Below are positions 9,663-18,600 of a DNA stretch of 64,000 nucleotides, piece by piece (the stretch's first letter is position 1; every line of letters starts with the position of its first letter). The position numbers and the translations under genes were made by a program. Below the pieces are notes generated by a model, which worked only from the letters and a program-made list of their open reading frames with translations, searched no databases and was not told where the DNA came from. The stretch is taken from assembly GCA_001804815.1 (NCBI GenBank), contig MHBI01000010.1:1-64000 (forward strand), in the 5' to 3' direction. The DNA is from Lentisphaerae bacterium GWF2_50_93. Its GTDB lineage: Bacteria > Verrucomicrobiota > Lentisphaeria > Victivallales > GWF2-50-93.

Positions 9663-11558
9663 ATGATAATGAAGACTGCAGGTAAAAAGACTGAAAGACT
9701 AAGTAATCCGATACTTGATGTCAGCGTGGACAGCAGGGATTTAAGTATATCCATTAAGGACAGGCGGAACGGGTCGGTCTGGAAGATGGAGCCGGAAAAA
9801 GGGAAAGGGTCGGCCAGCATAGAGACACCATACGGATTCCCATATGAATGCCCGCTCGCTACCGCGAAAGTCCGTAGTTTTAAAAGGATGATACGCGGAG
9901 AATACAGCGGATTTGAAGTCCTGCTCGGAGGTTTTGAAGGCCTTGGGCAGTGGGGGAATCCCAGTAATATTTACGATCAGAACAAGGCGTTTCTGCGGTT
10001 TGTATTCCTCGTGCACTGCAAGGAGCCTGACCTCATAGTCGAAGTGGCGCCTTCCGAAGAGAACGGCTTCGACGACAAGACCTGGATCAGGACCGTCAGC
10101 TATCCGCGCCCTTTCACTCACGATAAGTCACGGGACTTCATGACGCTGATCCCCTACCGGGCCGGGACGATGATCCCGGGAAACATGAAGGAGGGGATCA
10201 GCAACGACAATGGCGTCATCCCGCTCTGGGGGTATGAAAACGTCAACATGCCATGGTGGGGCGCAGTGAACAGCCGGAAGGCGGGATATCTCGCGATAAT
10301 GGACACTCCGTGCGACGCCCAGCTCCAGGTGGTCCATCCCGCCGGAGGCCCCACTTCGATCAACGCAAGATGGCTGCCATCGTTCCAGGCGCTCCGCTAC
10401 ACACGGAGGATCATCTACAGCTTCCTGGACAACGCCGACCATTGCAGCGTGGCAAAACGCTACAGGAAATATGCGATCGGGACAGGACGCTTCAAGTCGC
10501 TCCGCGACAAGATCAGCGAGCGGCCTCTCCTATCGAAGCTCTACGGCGCTGTTCTTGACTGTGAAGTAGGGGAAGGCCAGATGATCAAGCGGAAGAACCT
10601 GCGCCCGGGACTTCCCGAGCACCGTAACACCACGCTCAAGGAACGCCTTGCGATCATGGCCGATGCAGCGAAAAAATTCAAGGGTGAAAACGTCCTCTCC
10701 TTTGTGCGCGGCTGGCAGAAGGAGGGCTTCGACCGCCTCCATCCCGCGGCCATGCCCCCGTGCGAAGAGGTGGGCGGCTGGGACGGGCTCGCGCTCCTCT
10801 CCCGCAAGGCGGAGGAATACGGTTTCCTCTTCGCGCTTCACGACCAGTACAGGGACTTTTTCCTGGAATCGCCTGTCTTCTCGGAGGATCTCACCCTCAA
10901 GAACTGCCGTGGTGAGTCTCCGCGCCATTTCTACTGGGCGGGAGGCACGCAGTCGATACTCTGCGCAAAGGAGGCTCTATTCTTCGTTAAAAAAGACATC
11001 CAGCTCCTCGTGGACCACGGCGTGAAGCTGACTGCAAACTACAACGATGTGCTGAGCGGCGTCCCTCTCGAGGAATGCTACGACCACAGGCACAGGATGT
11101 CGCGGCGCGAATGCATGGAGGCCAGGGCCGGAATCCTCGAGCACATTTCCTCCCTCGGACAGGTCGCATCCAGCGAATCGGTTAACGACTGGACGATCCC
11201 ATGCGTCGACTTCGGGCATCTCGCCGAACCTCTCCACTGGAAAGGCAGGCATGCTGGGAAGACCATGGGCATCCCGGTTCCGCTCTTCAGCCTCGTATAC
11301 CATGACGCAATCGTCCTCATGTCGAGGAGGAACGTCCAACCCTTGAATTGCATGCTCTGGGGCCTCAACACTGCGAACTTCGCAGACCGGGAGATCCGAA
11401 AACTTCACAAGGCGGTTGCCGCACGCGAGATGCTTTCGCATAGTTTCCTCGACAGGAATTTCAAGAGGCAGAAGGTTGTCTATGAAGGCGGAATTGAAGT
11501 CGAGGCTGACTTTTCAACTGGAAGACATTCAATCAAGGGAATAGGTGCCGTAAAATGA
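9663..11558 (+). CDS. Unclassified probable glycoside hydrolase (DUF5696/GH101-like at best)
   Basis: A 631-residue protein with an AAGGAG site about 9 nt before the ATG. No signal peptide is seen. The N-terminal 230 residues look beta-rich (IPYRAGTMIPG, PLWGYENVNMPWWGAV), and the C-terminal part has strings typical of a TIM-barrel glycosidase (LSFVRGWQKEGFDRLHP, FLFALHDQYRDFF, VASSESVNDWTIP). The pattern reminds me of DUF5696-type proteins related to GH101, but I cannot confirm this. It overlaps the next sulfatase by 4 nt (ATGA), so the two are translationally coupled and probably act on the same glycan. Catalytic residues are not assigned. Confidence 0.6.
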   Translation: MIMKTAGKKTERLSNPILDVSVDSRDLSISIKDRRNGSVWKMEPEKGKGSASIETPYGFPYECPLATAKVRSFKRMIRGEYSGFEVLLGGFEGLGQWGNPSNIYDQNKAFLRFVFLVHCKEPDLIVEVAPSEENGFDDKTWIRTVSYPRPFTHDKSRDFMTLIPYRAGTMIPGNMKEGISNDNGVIPLWGYENVNMPWWGAVNSRKAGYLAIMDTPCDAQLQVVHPAGGPTSINARWLPSFQALRYTRRIIYSFLDNADHCSVAKRYRKYAIGTGRFKSLRDKISERPLLSKLYGAVLDCEVGEGQMIKRKNLRPGLPEHRNTTLKERLAIMADAAKKFKGENVLSFVRGWQKEGFDRLHPAAMPPCEEVGGWDGLALLSRKAEEYGFLFALHDQYRDFFLESPVFSEDLTLKNCRGESPRHFYWAGGTQSILCAKEALFFVKKDIQLLVDHGVKLTANYNDVLSGVPLEECYDHRHRMSRRECMEARAGILEHISSLGQVASSESVNDWTIPCVDFGHLAEPLHWKGRHAGKTMGIPVPLFSLVYHDAIVLMSRRNVQPLNCMLWGLNTANFADREIRKLHKAVAAREMLSHSFLDRNFKRQKVVYEGGIEVEADFSTGRHSIKGIGAVK

Positions 11559-13030
11559 ATAAACAGAATTCAAACATACTTCTGATTCTCACCGACCAGC
11601 ACAGGCTGTCGGCTGTTGGCGCCTATGGCGATACCCCGTGCAGGACGCCGAACATCGACAGGATTGCAAAGGAAGGAATTTTGTTCCAGAACGCATATAC
11701 AACTTGCCCTGTATGCAGTCCGGCGAGGGCGAGCATTATGACAGGCCTTTATCCGCACACACATGGGATGAGCGGAAACGTGCATGATCTGACTTCCGCC
11801 GTCCACGAGCTCCACGACAAGCCTTCACTGCTTTCCAGGCGGCTCCAGGAACGCGGATACAAGCTTGGATATACGGGCAAGTGGCATCTCGGAACAGATT
11901 CACAGACAGTGTTCATGGACAGGAACTCCCCTTCTCTTCCGAAGGATGTCGGGTTTGAAGGCCAGAATTTTCCGGGTCACGGAGACGGAGGTTTCCAATA
12001 CCCGGAATATAGGAAGTACCTTAAAGATCATGGATTCCAGCACAAGGTCAGACCATGGTCTGAAAAAACGAGACAAGCACGAGAGGGCGCCTGTGGGATC
12101 CTGGACGGGCCTGTGGAATCGACGATTGACCACTTCATCACGGATGAGACCATTTCTCTTATGTCGCGTTTCAAGGATGATGGCAGGCCGTTTTTCATGT
12201 GGCAGAATTTCTGGGGGCCGCATGTGCCATGCTTTGTTACCGAGGAATACTGGGAGATGTACAGAAACGTCCCGATACCGGAGTGGCCGAACTACAGATG
12301 GCCTTCCCGCGCGACACCTGGGCCCCACAATGCCCGCATCTCCCCCGACCATGAAAACCTCACATGGGAAGACTGGGCGACGGCGATGCGCTACTATTAC
12401 GGATTCACCTCGATGATCGATGCTGAAATTGGCAGAGTGCTGGACTATCTCGACAAAAGCGGACTGTCGGAAAACACCGCCGTCGTCTTTGCCGCAGACC
12501 ACGGTGAGACCATGGGAAGCCATGGCGGCCTTATCGACAAGGGCTTCATACATTTCGAGGAGACGCACAGGATACCTTTCATCATCAGGATGCCCGGAGG
12601 AAAACATAAAGGGGAATTCAAAAGGGAATTCATTTCACTTGCGGATTTGTATCCCACGGTCCTTGAACTCGCAGGGTGTGAATATGACAACCGCTCCGTC
12701 CATGGTTCGTCCATTCTTCCTCTGATCGAAGGGAATGCCAGGGAATGGCGCGAAGACATCGTCGTCGAATTCTCAGGCGTCAGCTTCATGGGCTCGACAA
12801 TGCGGACAATCCGGCATGGCAACATCAAGTACGGGTACGCATGCGGATTCGGCGATGAGCTTTACGATCTGGATTCTGATCCTTATGAAATGAAGAACCT
12901 CGCCTGCGAACCGAGTTATGCTGAAAGAGCCAATGACATGAGGAAGCGTCTCCTTGCGTGGATGGCAAAGACGAGAGATCCGCTTAGGCCGATGTTCCAA
13001 AGGGCCTGCAGATATTATTTCCAGGAATGA
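11555..13030 (+). CDS. Sulfatase (cysteine type)
   Basis: A 491-residue sulfatase. The metal-binding Asp14-Gln15 pair sits in ILLILTDQHRLSAVG, and the modified cysteine is Cys54 in CPVCSPARASIMTGLYPHTHG, the canonical C-S-P-A-R signature. Later motifs include GKWHLGTD, FFMWQNFWGPHVP and VVFAADHGETMGSHGGLIDKG, all conserved in the family. It differs from the first sulfatase in this locus, which has C-I-A-A-R, so the two probably remove sulfate from different positions. Its ATG overlaps the stop of the upstream glycosidase-like gene. No signal peptide is evident. Formylglycine activation would need a maturase not seen in this window. Confidence 0.95.
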   Translation: MNKQNSNILLILTDQHRLSAVGAYGDTPCRTPNIDRIAKEGILFQNAYTTCPVCSPARASIMTGLYPHTHGMSGNVHDLTSAVHELHDKPSLLSRRLQERGYKLGYTGKWHLGTDSQTVFMDRNSPSLPKDVGFEGQNFPGHGDGGFQYPEYRKYLKDHGFQHKVRPWSEKTRQAREGACGILDGPVESTIDHFITDETISLMSRFKDDGRPFFMWQNFWGPHVPCFVTEEYWEMYRNVPIPEWPNYRWPSRATPGPHNARISPDHENLTWEDWATAMRYYYGFTSMIDAEIGRVLDYLDKSGLSENTAVVFAADHGETMGSHGGLIDKGFIHFEETHRIPFIIRMPGGKHKGEFKREFISLADLYPTVLELAGCEYDNRSVHGSSILPLIEGNAREWREDIVVEFSGVSFMGSTMRTIRHGNIKYGYACGFGDELYDLDSDPYEMKNLACEPSYAERANDMRKRLLAWMAKTRDPLRPMFQRACRYYFQE

Positions 13031-13067
13031 GGAGAACCTTTAAATTCCAAATGAACTAGGTGACAAC

Positions 13068-13327
13068 ATGGACAGAAGAGATTTCCTGAAGATATCAGGC
13101 GACTCCCATCTGATGTCAAACCTGGCAAAAGCATACACTCTGGACGCTCCCTATAAATTCCTCATTTCGTCCGGATATAAGACCAGCAATGACAATCTAA
13201 GGAACTACAAGAAGGCATATTGCATCGCGGGCGTTTCCATGAGGAACAGCACCGTGCGAATGGCTCATACTCGCGCGCCCTTGAAAAATGGCTGTTGGCA
13301 AATCCGGAAAACAGAGTGATTTCCTGA
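13068..13327 (+). pseudogene. Decayed gene with Tat-like N-terminus
   Basis: An ATG at 13068 opens a reading frame starting MDRRDFLKISG, a twin-arginine-like leader, but no hydrophobic core follows and the frame ends at 83 residues. In the +2 frame from 13259 the sequence continues as NGSYSRALEKWLLANPENR and stops at 13325-13327, which looks like a genuine C-terminus. The simplest reading is a larger secreted protein that suffered an internal deletion and a frameshift. The original family cannot be named. Confidence 0.5.
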
Positions 13328-13490
13328 TACACAGTAGTTGCACAGGCAATACATGAACAGGCGCGTCGCTGTCCTCGGCCCTGATAAAGACGCTCTTGTC
13401 GACGCTGAATCCGGAGTGTTTCCAGGATCTTATCTTCTCGACGGTCTCGGAGGTGATCCTCCCTCGTCCAGTAGAAACTTGGATACCTTA
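13325..13490 (-). pseudogene. Frameshifted remnant of a Y2-type (IS91-like) transposase
   Basis: On the reverse strand three frames in succession give KVSKFLLDEG, then RITSETVEKIRSWKHSGFSV (continuing DKSVFIRAEDSDA), then RLFMYCLCNY. Joined, these follow the pattern of Y2 transposases of the IS91 type, where a helix is followed by SWxHxGFSVH, then an AEDxxxxxRLxRY block. At least two frameshifts are needed, both ends are missing, and no terminal repeats were found. The remnant borders the left end of the defence-like operon. Confidence 0.55.
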
Positions 13491-13635
13491 TGCTTCCATA
13501 GGCAGGATATTTTTTCAGTTTTTTTACCGGAAGGCCTAAAATTGAGGAGACTTTCGTCTCTGCATATGGAAATATTCAGTGAACCATGTCCGTCAATATC
13601 AGCCACATATAGATTGGCTTATATTTTGACGGAAA

Positions 13636-15690
13636 TCAAGTAACATGTAAATTGGCAAGCATTGCCCGCATCCGCCCCTGGCCCCATGGTGGATAGTATG
13701 GCCACAGGGTATCAATGATCTCGCGGTATTCCTTGACCAGACCAATGTAATTTGCCCGATTTGGACCGTGCAGCAATCGGCGCACAGCGCTGACGGTGTC
13801 CGATGCCAGCGAAGCGTGGATTACATATCGAAAAAGAATCTTTCTCCGGTCGGCATCGCCCGTTTGCTCGCAAAGATCGGCAACATAGTGAGGGAATAAG
13901 GTGAACCACTTATCCTGAGCGATTGGCTGAAGAATGTTGAATGCCTCAATCAGGTTTCCTTGGACTTCTACAATCATTTCTCCTAAAATCCGTTTCCGCC
14001 AGTCATTGTCCGAAAGAACTTCCCACGCGGGTTTTGGCAGGTCGGGTGCGGTATAGGCTTTTGCTTTGAGAACCATGGCAATCATGGCTTGATCTCCCAG
14101 CGGAGAATTAGCCATTTCTCGCAGGGCGTTGCACAAGCTTTCAACCGTGCTCAGCTTCCGATTTCCATTTACCAATTGCGTCAGCATGGAGGCTTGATTT
14201 TCCGGTCGGTACCTGCCCCACTTCAGGGCTGTTTCCCCAATGGCGCATTCCATTGAGAACGTAGGGCTTGCCGGAGCATCAACCGCGAACGGAATTGAGG
14301 CGAGGAGGTGTGAAATCAAAGTGTTGTTAAATTTCTCCTGGACATCTTTACTCTGTCCGACTGGATCAAGTTGTTCCAGTTTGGTTCCCATTAACGCGAT
14401 CAGGCCGGTTCCCCATGGGGCTGTCAGGCTATTTGTCGCATATCTGAGATAGGAATACCCTACTCGGGGACATGCTGAGAACCATGTTGAAACGGAGACC
14501 TCAGCTGACCTTTCAACCCACTCCTTGCGATAATACTGGATCGATTTTGGATCATCCGGGAGAAGCGAAGCCAGCTTTTCGGCAAGCCACCATGCGAAAT
14601 TCGAAATGTTTGCGCCTGGGCCATCGGGCATGTGAGCCTCAAGATGGTGAGAAAAATGACGGGACAGATCCTTTCGCAGGAGCCAAGGCTCCCGTTTAAT
14701 ATCCTTGGCTTCGTCTTTCCCGGAGATGTCTGCCACATCGAGAATTGCAGCCCACAAATCTGAAAGCTTGCCATTCGGCACCAGTTCGGGATGCAAAATG
14801 AAAACCGTGCAGGCGTGATACTTGGGAAGTGGGCCAGGGGAGTTGTTCGCACAATCCCATACCGCAGACCAGACATTATCGGTGTCGGAAGGATGCTTTT
14901 CCAGCCAGAGGGAAACTGCCGCTCCCATGCTATACACGGGGGCAAGAGGAAGATAGCCAAGGACGGCATGGTAACCAGAGCATACATCGCGTAGGTTGTC
15001 GGCATTGCCAACGACTGACTGGATGATTTCTGTTAACTTTGTGTGCTCACCCTCTGGATTGCCCGGCGCAAGAACGACGGAGTCAAGCGAGGAGATTGTC
15101 GGATGGAAAATCATGGGAGCGAAGTTGTCAAGACTGCCTTGGATGGGCGGAGAGCATTCCAGGCACTGGCGAAGCCCTTGCATGGCGATGAAAATATCAT
15201 CATGCATTGCGTCGTTTACATCAATTGCAGCCTTTCGCCGTTCATGCGGAATATCCGATAGCAGGGATGAGCGATTGTCGTCGAAAATCTTGCGGGTCTT
15301 CGGTGTGATTTCCAATTTACCGCCAGAGATCAACCGTTCAAGTTCGGTCAGTGCTGTCCTACTGATATCTGATGCCTCGAAATAGAGAAGAACAGAAAGT
15401 TCAACAACCATACGTTTTGGCTTCTCCTCCTGTGTCTGATAAAGAAAGAGAGGGCCAGGCGGTATTTTCTCTCTTGCCGGATGATCAGGATCGCGCAGGA
15501 TGGCCAAGTCGACATTTCCGCCGATCGGTTGAACTTGAGCATCTAACAAATCCAAGTTCAGCAAGCTTGTTACTGTGCGTGGATCGACCTTGTCAAGATG
15601 ATGCAAGGCATAGCTGCGTATCCTCAGCAACATAGAGCGATAAGCCTTTTGCATTTCTTCAGGGCTGGGCTGTTGTTCTTGCTGTGTCAT
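13636..15690 (-). CDS. Unrecognised 684-residue protein, last gene of defence-like operon
   Basis: I do not recognise this family. The protein has 684 residues, no signal peptide and no membrane segment. It appears largely alpha-helical in its second half, with repeated ALREMANSP, MIVEVQGNLIEAF, LFPHYVADLCEQ-type helices suggestive of an alpha-solenoid. The N-terminal part includes short strands (VVELSVLLYFEASD). No nuclease, ATPase or protease motif is visible. Its ATG at 15690 overlaps the end of the upstream giant gene by 32 nt in another frame, so the two are very probably translationally coupled and may form a complex. The stop at 13636 is followed by the transposase remnant, which marks the end of the operon. 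Confidence 0.75.
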   Translation of the reverse strand: MTQQEQQPSPEEMQKAYRSMLLRIRSYALHHLDKVDPRTVTSLLNLDLLDAQVQPIGGNVDLAILRDPDHPAREKIPPGPLFLYQTQEEKPKRMVVELSVLLYFEASDISRTALTELERLISGGKLEITPKTRKIFDDNRSSLLSDIPHERRKAAIDVNDAMHDDIFIAMQGLRQCLECSPPIQGSLDNFAPMIFHPTISSLDSVVLAPGNPEGEHTKLTEIIQSVVGNADNLRDVCSGYHAVLGYLPLAPVYSMGAAVSLWLEKHPSDTDNVWSAVWDCANNSPGPLPKYHACTVFILHPELVPNGKLSDLWAAILDVADISGKDEAKDIKREPWLLRKDLSRHFSHHLEAHMPDGPGANISNFAWWLAEKLASLLPDDPKSIQYYRKEWVERSAEVSVSTWFSACPRVGYSYLRYATNSLTAPWGTGLIALMGTKLEQLDPVGQSKDVQEKFNNTLISHLLASIPFAVDAPASPTFSMECAIGETALKWGRYRPENQASMLTQLVNGNRKLSTVESLCNALREMANSPLGDQAMIAMVLKAKAYTAPDLPKPAWEVLSDNDWRKRILGEMIVEVQGNLIEAFNILQPIAQDKWFTLFPHYVADLCEQTGDADRRKILFRYVIHASLASDTVSAVRRLLHGPNRANYIGLVKEYREIIDTLWPYYPPWGQGRMRAMLANLHVT

Positions 15691-18600
15691 TGAGTATCTG
15701 GGTTATTATTTGGGTGTATTCGTCGTTGCTTATTCTGAGGGTTTCCTTGATTGTCTTCATGCCGTCTGCAATCCGTATTTTTCCGAATTGCGATCCTGTC
15801 TTCAGCAGGACGTGTGATAGGAATAGACGGTTGGTGAATGCGCCTAATTTGGTCTTTTCTGGAGCTGAAATACCATAGGGAAGAGAGGGTATCATTTCAC
15901 GGACACACCATTCGGTTAAAGAGGTTGCAGTCTTGTCTTCAAATTTATCATCTGCCCATATCAGGACAAGAAATTCGGCGACTGAAGTAAGACATGCCAG
16001 GAAAAACCGGACGGACATGGATTCGCCATATTCTGTTTCTCTCCCGGAAAATAGCCCGGCGTCGCGCATGCAGTCATGGAAATATACGGCGACTTCCTGC
16101 AATGCCTTGCCGGGCGGATTTTCGCGATATTGGTCGGCCAACGCCTTTAGCAGTTCTGCCGTTGGGATGATAAAGCGATAGCGCCAAGCCATAAGCTGGC
16201 GGAAGCATTCTGTGGCTTTCTCCGGTGTAAGCCTCCCGCTGTCCATCAACGCCAATATCAGCTTGTCCGATCCGAAGGCCACATTGGGGGAATCTTGCAT
16301 TTCATTCAATGTGAACATCTGGCATACACGGTCGTCCGCAAGAAGCGGCGTTCCGGTTTCTTTGGCAATGAAATTGGCTAGGAACGGCAGATAGTCCTTC
16401 GCGTCCTCACTTTTTTCTCTTAATTGTTCAGGAACAGGGTGTGGCACGAAGCGGAACCGCGCATTACTGCGCAGGCGACTCCACAATTCAATATGCCATG
16501 AGCGGGTTTCCTCCTGGTAGGCGAGTGCTTCCAGCCGCTGGATGAGTTCGTCATTGTCTTTGGCGCGCAGATAGATCCGGAAGTATTTCGAGGCTGGGCC
16601 GAGCAGTTTGTAGTCCGTCAATGTCTCCAGCGTTGACAGCTCAAGCAGGACTTCTTGAAGTTCATGCAACGCCGGATGGGTGTCATCAATTCCCGATCGC
16701 TTGGCGCATATCTTAAAGATGTTCTCATATTCCACATCGCTCAACTTCCCTGCAGCTCGGACTTGCTTTACAATGTCAATGAGCCGGTAATGATGATCGG
16801 TTCCTTCTCCATGCTCATCTACTACGGGGAGCTTGGTGTCGGACTTGTCGGGAAGCACCATGATGCGTTTGCTGTTGACAAGCTTCTTGATCTGTTCAGC
16901 GCTATCCCGGCGGGAGCGTTGATGATGCACCATCCTTTTGCTATCCTCAAGTACGGTTGATAGATACCCTGCCGGAACCATGATTTCAGCGAAGTATTCT
17001 GCGGCCACATCAAGCAGACCGAGACGATGCAGGGTTATCAGCGCCGAAATATCCGCTACGATCTTTGACCCCGGTGGTGGACATGCCAGCGGCGGCAATT
17101 CGCGCTTCCCGTCCTCGGATGTCCTCGGATGAAATCCGTTGGTCGAGTAGATGCAAAAACTCGCCAGGTTTGCCGGATCATCGCCAATCCAGGTCATTTC
17201 CTGTGTGCGGAAAAGCCACTCATCCAGAACCGTCTTCTTGGATACCTGTGCCGCCCATGCCCAAGGCATGCGCCCTTTGATCATCTCGTTGTGGACGTTT
17301 TCCGATTGCTCCCGAGTCTGCTTGTGCATCTGCTTGAACATCTCCAAGGCTTCATCGGTTTTTATCGCCTTGAATGTGTCTTTCCCGACCGTTCCAGCTT
17401 CGCGTAAACGGTTCAACTCCGTGAAAGCATCGTTGGCAAGGTCATCGCGCCCCGCAGCATAAGCGGCGCTCATGTATTCCATTAGATAACTGGAGTCAGC
17501 CCAGAATCGTTCACGGAAGGGTATTAACGAATTCATTGCAGCATCAGTATTGCCGAGGCTATGATACAGTTGGGTGCGGCCAATAATTGCCTGGAGCTGA
17601 GGATTCTCAAGCTTGCATAATTCGTCATACAGGGAAAGGCTTTCTTCGGGACGGAAAATCCTGGCGAGACAGATGGCAAGATTAAGCGTATATGTCTGTT
17701 CATCAGGATCAATCGCATGAAGCGCTTTGAATTGAACGGCGGCCTTTTCAAAATCATCGAGAATGAATGTGTAAATATGCGCAAGATTGTTGAGAACAAC
17801 AACATTGTCTGGTTGCATTTCTACCAGCCGCTCGTAGCATCTGGCCGCGACATCATACATTTTTGCTTGGAAGGCTATATCGCCCGCCTTGAGGATGAGG
17901 CCTGGATCATTTGCAATTTCAGCCGCAGTCAAGAACATTTTGGCCGCATCGCCCAACTGCTTCTTGATTAGGAAGGCATTTGCGCGGAGCTGGAGCCAGT
18001 GCGGATCTTCCGGCGATTTCTCACCGTCAAGAGATGCAATTGCTGAATCAACGTCTCCGCGGCGCAATGCGGTGGATGCCGCGAAGATGGTATGCAGTTT
18101 AAGATTATGGACAACAAGAGGTTCGGCAATCTTCTCGCATTCTGTCACATCAGCGCCCTCTAGGTTTTGCCAGAGTTGCAGGAGCAGTCTGAAAAGCCCT
18201 TCCTTCTTTTTCTCATCGTCCGCCAATGACAACAGATCCTTGGCTTTCAGGAATGTTTCACGGTTCTGCTCAAGGGATGCTGATTGTATTCCGCATGCGA
18301 GGAGATTGGCTTCTAAGTCGCCGGGATGGTCGCACCGAATGCGATCCGGCAGGCCGGGAGGCGGTTCGAGGTAGTCGAGAAGCACTCCCTTGGCCACCTC
18401 GATAGGGACAGGAGTCCATGCATTCATAAGGCTAAGCATCTCTCCCGCCTTCTCCCGTCTTTGTAGGAGATAGTTCGCATTCCACCCCATCCGTAAAGCC
18501 GCCATGTCGAGCTCCGAGCTCGGAGCTTTTGCCAGCCGAATATTTTGAAGGACAGTCTGAAGCTCCTCAAGAGCGGCTTCAAGCATTTTCTTTTCATCAT

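Noticed and set aside
13338..13643. Plus-strand 101-codon frame over the transposase remnant
   Set aside because: The reverse strand carries the recognisable transposase pattern; the plus-strand frame is its shadow.
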